A program made the position numbers and the translations under genes. 64,000 nt of DNA, taken from assembly GCA_964625575.1 (NCBI GenBank), contig CAZVBQ010000018.1:6627-70626 (forward strand), in the 5' to 3' direction. Positions 8,387 through 16,655 of this stretch are shown here, piece by piece (within the stretch, counting starts at the first letter, position 1; each line of letters starts with the position of its first letter). Source of the DNA: UTCHB3 sp964625575 (GTDB lineage Bacteria > Bacteroidota > Ignavibacteria > Ignavibacteriales > Ignavibacteriaceae). The notes beneath the pieces were generated by a model, which had not been told where the DNA came from, searched no databases, and worked only from the letters and a program-made list of their open reading frames with translations.

Positions 8387-9844
8387 TTGAACCCGTTTAC
8401 CACATTCGACTACGCGATTGTAGTTATATATCTGATCTTCGCGGCACTTTGGGGAAAGTTTGCGGGTGGCAAGCAACAGAGTGCCCGTGACTACTTTCTT
8501 GGAACAGGCAAAGTTAACTGGTGGCTCGTAACTTTTTCAATAGTTGCCGCGGAAACAAGCACCCTCACCTTTATCTCAATTCCGGGCGTCGCCTACCTTA
8601 CAAACCTTAATTTTCTACAAGTTACATTTGGCTATCTGCTTGGCAGGGTGATTGTGGCGTTTCTGCTCTTGCCGCAATATTTCCGGGGTGAACTTTCAAC
8701 CGCTTACGCGTTTCTTGAGACGAGATTCGGAAAAAAGACAAGATCAACTGCCTCGGCGGTCTTTATAATCACCCGTGTCGCGGGGGATGGCGTAAGGCTT
8801 TTCGCCACGGCGATCCCTGTAAAACTTCTTTTGAACATTGATTATCCATTCGCCATACTTCTGATCGTTTTGGTTACCCTCGCTTACACCTATACCGGTG
8901 GATTGCGCGGGGTCATCTGGGTCGACGCGATCCAGATGTTCATATATCTTGGCGGGGCGATAATTTCTGCAATTTTCATTGGTTTCATTATAGACGGAAG
9001 TGTGGTCACGGTGCTTACAAGTGGGGATGTGGCCCCGAAACTGGATATTTTCAACCTTGCTCTTGATGGAGGGGTGGCCGGATTTTTCAGCACGCCGTAC
9101 TCATTACTGGCGGGGTTAACGGGTGGGGCGTTTCTTTCGATGGCTTCGCACGGTACCGATCAGCTTGTGGTTCAAAGGCTTCTTGCCACCGGTGAGCTGA
9201 AAAAAGCGCAAAAGGCAGTGATAATGAGCGGCGTGATTATTGTTCTGCAATTTGCAATATTTCTGATGCTCGGGGTGCTTCTGTATATACACTTCGGAGG
9301 TAAACATTTCGCGAAGCCCGATGAGATTTTTCCATTTTTCATAATCAATCACCTACCTGCCGGATTAAAGGGAGTCTTGGTTGCCGGACTGATGGCAGCA
9401 GCGCTTTCAACCCTTGCCGGTTCTGTCAGCTCGCTTTCATCTTCCTCGTTCTATGACATCTATAACCTGATGGGGAAGAAGGAACTTGACCCGGAGCTCC
9501 AGCTCAAACTCTCAAAACGGATGACGATCGCGTGGGCGGTGGTTCTTTCACTTTCGGCTTTCTTCTTCATGGAGATGAAGGGGGCTGCGGTAGAAGTGGC
9601 ACTGAGCATTGCCTCATTCACCTATGGCGGTTTGCTGGGCACTTTTCTGCTTGGAATTTTTAACAAAAAAGCGGGGCAAACCGATGCAATCACAGGGTTT
9701 ATGGCATCCATAGCGGTGATGACAGCAGTGGTGTTATTTAAATTGACTGCCTGGACCTGGTTCACTCTTACCGGGGTTCTGGTCTGCATGATCACCGGCA
9801 GCATTTCAGCAATTATTCGACAAAAATTTACTGCCAAGGTATAG
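8387..9844 (+). CDS. Sodium:solute symporter (SSS family)
   Basis: A 485-residue polytopic inner-membrane protein with about 13 hydrophobic segments and SSS/SLC5-type sequence: FLGTGKVNWWLVTFSIVAAE near the N-terminus, then YTGGLRGVIWVDAIQMF and LPAGLKGVLVAGLMAAALST. Members couple sodium entry to uptake of sugars, amino acids or other solutes; the substrate cannot be read from the sequence. The start is a TTG, preceded by a GAGG-like ribosome binding site eight bases upstream. The next symporter gene starts one base after its stop. Confidence 0.88.
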   Translation: MNPFTTFDYAIVVIYLIFAALWGKFAGGKQQSARDYFLGTGKVNWWLVTFSIVAAETSTLTFISIPGVAYLTNLNFLQVTFGYLLGRVIVAFLLLPQYFRGELSTAYAFLETRFGKKTRSTASAVFIITRVAGDGVRLFATAIPVKLLLNIDYPFAILLIVLVTLAYTYTGGLRGVIWVDAIQMFIYLGGAIISAIFIGFIIDGSVVTVLTSGDVAPKLDIFNLALDGGVAGFFSTPYSLLAGLTGGAFLSMASHGTDQLVVQRLLATGELKKAQKAVIMSGVIIVLQFAIFLMLGVLLYIHFGGKHFAKPDEIFPFFIINHLPAGLKGVLVAGLMAAALSTLAGSVSSLSSSSFYDIYNLMGKKELDPELQLKLSKRMTIAWAVVLSLSAFFFMEMKGAAVEVALSIASFTYGGLLGTFLLGIFNKKAGQTDAITGFMASIAVMTAVVLFKLTAWTWFTLTGVLVCMITGSISAIIRQKFTAKV

Positions 9845-9845
9845 G

Positions 9846-11591
9846 ATGGAACTTGTTGACTATATAATTATAGCGGTTTATTTTGCCATAAGTCTCGGCA
9901 TCGCGCTGTTTTACTCTAAACGCGCGAGCAAGAGCAGTGAAGAATTCTTCCTTTCCGGCAGGAATCTTCCCTGGTATCTTGCGGGTTTGTCGATGGTTGC
10001 AACCACATTTGCCGCTGATACACCGCTCGCGGTGACCGAGCTTGTCTGGAACAATGGTATATCGGGTAACTGGATCTGGTGGAACTTCGCTTTTGGTGGG
10101 GTATTAACGGTATTCTTTTTCGCCAAACTTTGGCGAAGGGCGGGGATTCTCACTGAAGTTGAGTTTGCAGAATTGCGTTACTCAGGTAAACCGGCCAAGT
10201 TTCTGCGTGGTTTCAAAGCCATCTACCTTGGCCTTTTCATGAACGTGATAATCATCGGCTGGGTTAACAGCGCCATGATCGCCGTATTAACAGGTATTTT
10301 TGGCGTAAAGCCGGAGGATGTGGTAATTTACGTCTTCCTCTGCATGGGGCTCGTCGCGGTTTATTCAGCTATCTCGGGTCTGTGGGGTGTGGTGGTAACC
10401 GACGCTTTCCAGTTCATTCTTGCCATGACAGCGTGCATAGTGCTGGCTATTATTGTTATAAATTCAGACCGTGTTGGCGGAATTTCGGGTCTTCAGGCCA
10501 ATCTTCCGGCGCAGGCTTTTGAATTCTTTCCAAAGCTTGGCGAGTCACCCGCCGCCGGGGCAAAAGTGTTTTCGTTAACGGTTTTTTCATTTTTCGCGTT
10601 CATCGGAATACAGTGGTGGGCTTCGTGGTATCCGGGGAGTGAGCCCGGTGGCGGGGGATATGTAGCCCAAAGAATGATGTCGGCGAAGAACGAAAAACAT
10701 TCAATTTTCGCCACACTCTTTTTCCAGGGGGCGCATTATGCTTTAAGGCCGTGGCCGTGGATACTTGCAGCACTTGCAGCTATTGTGTTATACCCCGATC
10801 TTACAAAAGATAACTCAAAGATGGGGTATATCTATCTCATCAACGATTTTCTCCCTTCAGGATTGAAGGGGCTGATGCTCGCTGCTTTTTTTGCTGCTTA
10901 TATGAGCACAGTTGCCACCCAGTTGAACTGGGGCACTTCCTATATCGTGAATGATCTCTACCGGAGGTTTATAAGCCCGGGTAAAAGTGAGAAGAATTAT
11001 GTGTCAGCTTCGAGGATCGTAACCATCATACTGATGGTGATCTCCGCCATTGTAACCCTCTACATCGACCGGATATCAGGGGCATGGGAGTTTATTATCG
11101 AGTGCGGAGCGGGTCTCGGGCTCGTGCTTATCCTTCGCTGGTATTGGTGGCGGATAAATGTCTGGAGTGAGATCTCGGCGATGGCAACCCCGTTCATTCT
11201 CCTTCCACTCGTAAGATATCTTGGAATTCCGTTCCCTGACAGTTTGTACGTTCTTGTTCTGGGTACAACAGCGGTGTGGTTGGTGATTACATTCCTTACG
11301 AAACCTGAACCTGATGAAAAGCTTTTTTCGTTTTATGAAAAGGTTCGTCCCGATGGTAAGTTGTGGGAGGTAGTCAGGGTGAAAGGCGGATTTAAAGCTG
11401 AAAAAAGCCATATAAAGTACCAGTTCCTCGGTTGGTTCTCCGGTGTTGTCATGATTTATTCACTTTTGTTCGGAAGTGGCAGTCTGATCTTTGGTGATTT
11501 GAACGACACGCTTGTTTACGCGGTTTTTATTATATTTGGCGTTTGGGGAGTTGTTTTCTCCCTCAACAAAATAACAGCGCACGATAATTAA
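9846..11591 (+). CDS. Sodium:solute symporter (SSS family), longer paralogue
   Basis: A 581-residue polytopic membrane protein of the same SSS superfamily but a different subfamily from its neighbour: FFLSGRNLPWYLAGLSMVATTFAADTP near the N-terminus and SGLKGLMLAAFFAAYMSTVATQLNWG in the middle. It has about 14-15 membrane segments and a cytosolic insert before the last two. Substrate unknown. The one-base gap to the upstream symporter and seven bases to the HAD gene indicate an operon. The pair is not a simple recent duplication, since the two proteins differ in length and in the conserved blocks. Confidence 0.87.
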   Translation: MELVDYIIIAVYFAISLGIALFYSKRASKSSEEFFLSGRNLPWYLAGLSMVATTFAADTPLAVTELVWNNGISGNWIWWNFAFGGVLTVFFFAKLWRRAGILTEVEFAELRYSGKPAKFLRGFKAIYLGLFMNVIIIGWVNSAMIAVLTGIFGVKPEDVVIYVFLCMGLVAVYSAISGLWGVVVTDAFQFILAMTACIVLAIIVINSDRVGGISGLQANLPAQAFEFFPKLGESPAAGAKVFSLTVFSFFAFIGIQWWASWYPGSEPGGGGYVAQRMMSAKNEKHSIFATLFFQGAHYALRPWPWILAALAAIVLYPDLTKDNSKMGYIYLINDFLPSGLKGLMLAAFFAAYMSTVATQLNWGTSYIVNDLYRRFISPGKSEKNYVSASRIVTIILMVISAIVTLYIDRISGAWEFIIECGAGLGLVLILRWYWWRINVWSEISAMATPFILLPLVRYLGIPFPDSLYVLVLGTTAVWLVITFLTKPEPDEKLFSFYEKVRPDGKLWEVVRVKGGFKAEKSHIKYQFLGWFSGVVMIYSLLFGSGSLIFGDLNDTLVYAVFIIFGVWGVVFSLNKITAHDN

Positions 11592-11598
11592 GGACCGG

Positions 11599-12429
11599 AT
11601 GAATTTTAAAGATGTAAAATTGATTTTGCTCGACCTCGATGGCACCCTTCTGAGTGAAGAAGGGGAGATAGGCGAGAAGAGCAGGAAATACGCTAAACTG
11701 CTTTGCGAAAAGGACGTTATGGTCACTTTCGCGAGTGGCAGAATGTACTCCGCGCTTGAACAGTACGCGGAAGAACTGAATATCGACAGCTACGTTGTCT
11801 GCTCTGACGGAGCGATAATTAAGAAATATCCTTCAGGTGAGATACTTCAAAAATACGCCCTGAAACCTGAGATAGTTAAAAAAGGCATTGAGCTTTCCAA
11901 CAAGCATGTGGTCAAGATGGTGATGTGCACGGAGTCGGAGGTACTTTATACTGAGCATAATGAGGCATCAGTACAACTTATCGACCGGTTCGGTGCTCAA
12001 TTCCGTCTTGTTGACGATTACCATCAGGTAAATGAAGATATCATTGAACTCGTATACGTTGGTGAGAACCGCCAGTCGTTGCATGAGATAAAGAAACATT
12101 TTTCTTTCCCTTATTCATGGGGGATCAGGGTTACCTACTCGAAAAGTCAGTCACACTACCAATACTATCTTGAGATAAAGAGAAAAAATGTTTCAAAGGC
12201 GCGGGCGCTTAAGACGCTCTTGAAACAACTCCGTGTTTCAATAAGGGATACTGTTGTGGTGGGTGACTGGTACAATGATGTTGAGCTCTTTAAAACCAAA
12301 GCCATAAAGGTTTCGCTCGCCAACGCTGTTCCGGAGATCAAGTTCCTGTCAGACATAAAACTCGAGCAGAGCAACAATGAAGATGGAGTTGGAGAGTTGC
12401 TTGAAATGATCTACAAACAAAAACGCTGA
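11599..12429 (+). CDS. HAD-superfamily phosphatase, Cof type
   Basis: A 276-residue cytosolic HAD hydrolase. Motif I is LLDLDGTLL (residues 8-16, nucleophile in DLD), and the late motif VVGDWYNDVELF (about 213-224) is the acidic metal site of Cof-like phosphatases, with a C2 cap between. A serine/threonine of motif II is in VTFASGRMY. Such enzymes remove phosphate from sugar phosphates, flavin or pyridoxal phosphates; specificity is not predictable. Its position after two transporters may hint at sugar handling but proves nothing. Confidence 0.85.
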   Translation: MNFKDVKLILLDLDGTLLSEEGEIGEKSRKYAKLLCEKDVMVTFASGRMYSALEQYAEELNIDSYVVCSDGAIIKKYPSGEILQKYALKPEIVKKGIELSNKHVVKMVMCTESEVLYTEHNEASVQLIDRFGAQFRLVDDYHQVNEDIIELVYVGENRQSLHEIKKHFSFPYSWGIRVTYSKSQSHYQYYLEIKRKNVSKARALKTLLKQLRVSIRDTVVVGDWYNDVELFKTKAIKVSLANAVPEIKFLSDIKLEQSNNEDGVGELLEMIYKQKR

Positions 12430-12438
12430 CCGTAAAAA

Positions 12439-14598
12439 TTGACAGGTGACCGGTTAAAGACCAGCAAACGAATCAAGGTTTTGCTTTGGGTCGTTACTTC
12501 TGTTGTTATTGCCTTTCTCTTCCCGAAGGCGGAAGTGGTTGATATTCAATCAGAGACGGGTAATATCTGGTTGGATGAAGATCTGATCGCCGACAGAAGT
12601 TTCCCCATTCTCAAAGACGAAAAAGTCTATCAGTCTGAGGTCGACAGCTCGATCTCCTCGGTGTTCCATGTCTTTACGATTGTCAATTCAGACACTCTTA
12701 CCATCGACACGATACGGGCACTTAGAAAAGCCCTCGAAAGGGCTGTGATAAGTCCATCCCAGTTCGATTCCGATCTTAACCTTGTCAGATTCCCTGATCA
12801 GATCCGGGCCTATTTGTTAAAGTTTGCCGATACCACAGGCAAAAAATTACCTGATCTGCTCAGAAACATCGAAAAAGTTGAAGCCATACTTCTTCAAACA
12901 GGAAGTGGCGGCACACTCAGCCTGGATTACGCCCAGATTCCGAAAGACACCATTTCTGTGCGCAAAGGGAGCTTTCAGGAAAAGCGGAGCAAACTCGACT
13001 TCACAGATTATTCAGGCGCGAGACACCTGATAACCAAGGCGGTCTCAGCCGCGTTCACCGATTCCGCGGAAGCGTTTGCCCTCGCCGAGATTGCTCACAT
13101 ACTTTTCATTCCCAATATCGTTTATAGTGAAGAACTAACGAAGGAAGAGATTGAAATTGCCAAGAACAAGGTCAGCCGCAACTCCGGAATTGTGGTCGCG
13201 AACGAAAAAATTATCGGGAAGCATGAGAGAATTACTCCCGATATCAAGGAAAAGCTTGATTCGTTCAAATCCGCGAAGGTTGAAGACCTCAATTTCGTCC
13301 AGTTCTCGAGGCAGTTTATTGGCAAGATACTACACATAGGTTTTCTTCTTGGACTGCTTGGTGCTTTTTTGTTCAATTTCCGCAAAACAATTTTTGATGA
13401 TAACGTAAAGCTCACCATATTCTCACTCCTTTTTGTGGTGATCTCATACCTGACATATTACCTGAATATTGTGAACATAGGTGGATCGGCGCAACTGCTG
13501 ATCATAATCCCGGCCGTGTCACTTCTTACTACGATCATGTTCGACTCCCGTGTCGGTCTATACACAACTCTTGTGGCATCCCTTATAGCGGCGGGGCTAA
13601 GGGGTAACGACTATTCACTTCTCGTTCTGAATATCATCGCGGGATCGCTTGGTGTCTACTCAGTCAGGGATATCAAAAACAGGCAGCAGATCTATCGCGG
13701 AATGATCTTCATATTTATGGGATATCTCGCGGGGAATCTATTCCTCTCTTTCGAGAGTCTCGGCAACTGGTCGAAACTTCTCAAAGACATTTCCTATTCA
13801 GGGATCAACGCCGTTGTAAGCCCGATGATAACTTACACTCTGCTTCGATTTTTTGAGCGCGCGTTTAAGATCACGACCGATCTAACTCTTGTGGAGCTTT
13901 CAAACACTGATCACCCTTTGTTGAAGGAGATGTATCAGTCGGCATCAGGAACCTTTTATCATTCGCAATCAGTGGCGAGGCTCGCGGAAGCAGCGGCTGA
14001 AAAAATCGGGGCGGATACACTTCTGATTAAAGTTGGAGCGCTTTACCATGATATCGGAAAAATGATCTCCCCCTACTACTTTGTTGAGAATCAGATGCCG
14101 GGGCAAAACCTTCACAACGAACTTACTCCGGAAATGAGCGTGAAAGTGATAAAAGATCACGTTATCATGGGAATGGATCTTGGGAAGAGGCACAACCTGC
14201 CTCAGGAGATCATCGATTTCATCCCTACACACCATGGTACCGGATTGATCAGGGTGTTTTACGATAAAGCGGTGCAGAAATACGGCAGGGAGAACGTGAA
14301 CAAGGAGGATTACCGTTACGCGGGACCAAAACCCCACACGCGTGAACAGGCGATCATGATGCTTGCCGACAAATGCGAGTCGGCATCACGAAGTATCTCC
14401 ACTCCGGAGCCGCAGACACTCGAAAATCTTATTAACAATCTCATAAATCAGACCCTGCAAGAGAAAGAGCTGGATGAAGCACCTGTTACCCTTTCCGAAG
14501 TTGAGGAGATAAAGAAGGTATTCTTCAACACTCTGATGACAGCAAAACACAGCAGGATCAGATACCCCGAGCAGGAACAGTTAGAAAAAGGTGAGTAA
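12439..14598 (+). CDS. pgpH: PgpH-type membrane HD phosphodiesterase (cyclic di-AMP hydrolase)
   Basis: A 719-residue membrane enzyme of the 7TMR-HD family that breaks down cyclic di-AMP in the Firmicutes members studied. The order is one N-terminal membrane helix, a large extracytoplasmic 7TMR-HDED domain (about 35-285), seven membrane helices (about 290-465), and a cytosolic HD domain. The HD motif is visible as FYHSQSVARLAE near 504-515 and ALYHDIGK near 533-540. The start is a TTG ten bases after the HAD gene. The 3' end overlaps xerC by eight bases. The function in Bacteroidota is inferred by homology. Confidence 0.85.
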   Translation: MTGDRLKTSKRIKVLLWVVTSVVIAFLFPKAEVVDIQSETGNIWLDEDLIADRSFPILKDEKVYQSEVDSSISSVFHVFTIVNSDTLTIDTIRALRKALERAVISPSQFDSDLNLVRFPDQIRAYLLKFADTTGKKLPDLLRNIEKVEAILLQTGSGGTLSLDYAQIPKDTISVRKGSFQEKRSKLDFTDYSGARHLITKAVSAAFTDSAEAFALAEIAHILFIPNIVYSEELTKEEIEIAKNKVSRNSGIVVANEKIIGKHERITPDIKEKLDSFKSAKVEDLNFVQFSRQFIGKILHIGFLLGLLGAFLFNFRKTIFDDNVKLTIFSLLFVVISYLTYYLNIVNIGGSAQLLIIIPAVSLLTTIMFDSRVGLYTTLVASLIAAGLRGNDYSLLVLNIIAGSLGVYSVRDIKNRQQIYRGMIFIFMGYLAGNLFLSFESLGNWSKLLKDISYSGINAVVSPMITYTLLRFFERAFKITTDLTLVELSNTDHPLLKEMYQSASGTFYHSQSVARLAEAAAEKIGADTLLIKVGALYHDIGKMISPYYFVENQMPGQNLHNELTPEMSVKVIKDHVIMGMDLGKRHNLPQEIIDFIPTHHGTGLIRVFYDKAVQKYGRENVNKEDYRYAGPKPHTREQAIMMLADKCESASRSISTPEPQTLENLINNLINQTLQEKELDEAPVTLSEVEEIKKVFFNTLMTAKHSRIRYPEQEQLEKGE

Positions 14599-15499
14599 CA
14601 CACCACTTTTCGAACAATTCCTGAGTGATTACCTTACGGAACTCCGGATCGAAAGGAATCTCGCCGACAATTCCATCGAATCGTACAGCCGGGACATAAA
14701 GACATTTATCCGTTTCATTACCGACGAAGGCGTAAATGACCTGTCTGAAGTAACAACAGATCTCGCCCGTAAATTTTTTCTTGAACTCTCAACAGCGGGA
14801 CTTAGCGCCACTTCACTCGCGAGGTACCATTCATCGCTGAAGGGTTTTTTCTCTTATCTTGTGGTTTCCGAATACATTAAAAAAAGCCCGGTGGCGCGGT
14901 TGAAACCCCCGCGTCTTAACAGGAAACTGCCGGAAGTGCTGACTCCGGACGAAATTGACATGGTCGTTTCAAAAATTGACACTTCAACTCCCGCCGGGCT
15001 TCGGGACAGGGCGATAATCGAGGTGCTTTACGCATGCGGTATCCGGGTCTCTGAACTGACAGGGATGAAAAAAAATGACATTTATTTTGAAGAGGAGATG
15101 ATCCGCGTTTTCGGCAAGGGGAGCAAGGAGCGATTCGTCCCCATCGGCTCATCAGCGTTAAAAGCTCTGACTGAGTACCTTCTCCACGGCAGGCCACTTC
15201 TCGCCAAACCTTCCGGGGGACCGTTGCTTTTTTTGAATGTCAAGCGGGGGACGGGACTGACCCGGGTGGCGGTTTGGATGATCATAAAAAATTACGCGGA
15301 ACTTGCCGGATCGGGCAAAAGGGTGTATCCTCACATTTTCAGGCACTCTTTTGCAACACATTTGATCGAAGGAGGTGCCAATATCCGCGCGGTTCAGGAG
15401 ATGCTCGGGCACACCGATATTTCGGTAACGCAGATATATACACATATTGATATTTCATATATCAGGGATGTGGTGCAGCGTTTCCACCCGAGGGGGTAG
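14591..15499 (+). CDS. Site-specific tyrosine recombinase XerC/XerD
   Basis: A 302-residue tyrosine recombinase of the size expected for XerC/XerD, which resolve chromosome dimers at dif. The N-terminal core-binding SAM-like domain covers about residues 5-90. The catalytic residues are visible: Arg near 152 (ACGIRVSELTG), His-X-X-Arg near 248-251 (HIFRHSFATHL), and the nucleophilic tyrosine in ISVTQIYTHID near 281. It begins with GTG inside the end of the pgpH gene, so it belongs to that operon. XerC cannot be told from XerD here. Confidence 0.92.
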   Translation: MSNTPLFEQFLSDYLTELRIERNLADNSIESYSRDIKTFIRFITDEGVNDLSEVTTDLARKFFLELSTAGLSATSLARYHSSLKGFFSYLVVSEYIKKSPVARLKPPRLNRKLPEVLTPDEIDMVVSKIDTSTPAGLRDRAIIEVLYACGIRVSELTGMKKNDIYFEEEMIRVFGKGSKERFVPIGSSALKALTEYLLHGRPLLAKPSGGPLLFLNVKRGTGLTRVAVWMIIKNYAELAGSGKRVYPHIFRHSFATHLIEGGANIRAVQEMLGHTDISVTQIYTHIDISYIRDVVQRFHPRG

Positions 15500-15512
15500 A
15501 TAATATATTTCA

Positions 15513-15603
15513 CGCGACTGGTTGATCGCCAATCCACTCAGGGCTGGAACCGGGCAACCCTAAACGCCAAAGGGGCAGGCGGGCAGCTTAAGCGGATAAA
15601 ATT
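15513..15603 (+). ncRNA. Candidate structured RNA or riboswitch leader
   Basis: The spacer between xerC and the lipoprotein gene has a compact GC-rich block inside AT-rich DNA. It can form short stems (GCGA with TCGC; CCCT with AGGG) and has purine-rich single-stranded-looking strings: CGCCAATCC, CTGGAACCGGG, GGGCAACCC and GGGCAGCTTAAGCGG. These resemble, in order, conserved strings of ydaO-type cyclic-di-AMP riboswitches, and GGCAACC also recalls SAM riboswitches, but the element is short and lacks parts of both. A TAATTTTG box follows it, so it could instead be an independent small RNA. The class is unassigned. Confidence 0.3.
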
Positions 15604-15676
15604 CAGGAATTATTAATTTTGCTTACAGGAAATCAAAGTTTATTGCACAAACTCCCACACTGATAATTAACTTAAT

Positions 15677-16648
15677 ATGCGAAAAATTTTACCATTTGTC
15701 CCTCTTTTAATACTCGCGCTTGTTTTCTCCTCCTGCGGGGAGGAAGAAAAACCGTATCAAGTGATCGGTGAGGAGAGCATCCCGTTCATTGGTGACAATG
15801 GCAATGGAATGAAGGTTTTCGTTTATGAACTCGCGAGTGGTACGACTCATGAGTTCAATGGCATACCGCCTTCGCAGCCGGTGCTTATAACGGGTTCGGG
15901 AGAAGGTGGCAGATTTTATTTCGTGACGGGTTCGGGCTACAATTCCAAGGAAAGTTATTTTGACACGATTACTGTTTATCTCCACAGCATTTCAGGCACA
16001 AAAAGCATATTCAAGTCGCTGAAGGTCTCGAAGATATACGCGAACATTCTGGACGCGAATACGCTGAATCTGGTGCTTTATCATCTTGAACTTGTAAATC
16101 AGCGTATTTACAAAGACAACTACATGATCGACAGTACCGGAAGAATTCTTGCAAAGCAAAAAGAAACTTACAATCTTTTGGAGGGGGAAATACCTGAGAT
16201 TCCCTCGATCAAGATCAATAATACGTCACCTGATGGACTGAATACGCTTACCATCGATAAAACAGGGAAGAGCAACCGTATAATACTCACCGGGGATAAA
16301 ACTCCAAAGGGGAAGCTGATTCTTGAAACCGACCAAAGCATCGACAGGATTTATTGGACCCCTGATAAAGAGAAGGTTATATTACTTACATCCAATCTTG
16401 ATGTTCACAAAACAGACAATGACACCTCGTCAACCCTGATGGTCTATTCTCTCGAAAAGACTGACTACATCGCCCGTTTCTCCGGTGCTGGTTACAGGAA
16501 TTTCTCCATCAAAAAAGACCTCCTCATTTTTGACGATAACGAAAACGGGAGAAGATTTGTAAGAATTTACGATTTGAAAAAAATGAAGGATGCGGGACGG
16601 ATCAAAATGAAGAATGGTTGCAGCATCCGGTTTTTACCATATTATTGA
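15677..16648 (+). CDS. Hypothetical lipoprotein with propeller-like repeats
   Basis: A 323-residue exported lipoprotein: the signal MRKILPFVPLLILALVFSSC carries a lipobox (FSSC, Cys20). The body is rich in beta strands, with late repeats such as IDRIYWTPDKEKVILLTSN and FSIKKDLLIFDDNENGRRFVRIYDLKK that look like TolB/WD-type propeller blades. No enzymatic motif is seen and I do not recognise a named family. The exporter gene begins seven bases after its stop, so they are likely co-expressed. Confidence 0.7.
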   Translation: MRKILPFVPLLILALVFSSCGEEEKPYQVIGEESIPFIGDNGNGMKVFVYELASGTTHEFNGIPPSQPVLITGSGEGGRFYFVTGSGYNSKESYFDTITVYLHSISGTKSIFKSLKVSKIYANILDANTLNLVLYHLELVNQRIYKDNYMIDSTGRILAKQKETYNLLEGEIPEIPSIKINNTSPDGLNTLTIDKTGKSNRIILTGDKTPKGKLILETDQSIDRIYWTPDKEKVILLTSNLDVHKTDNDTSSTLMVYSLEKTDYIARFSGAGYRNFSIKKDLLIFDDNENGRRFVRIYDLKKMKDAGRIKMKNGCSIRFLPYY

Positions 16649-16655
16649 CTAAAAA

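Noticed and set aside
15513..15603. Signal-recognition-particle RNA, tmRNA or tRNA
   Set aside because: The conserved SRP loop and the T-arm and CCA signatures are missing.
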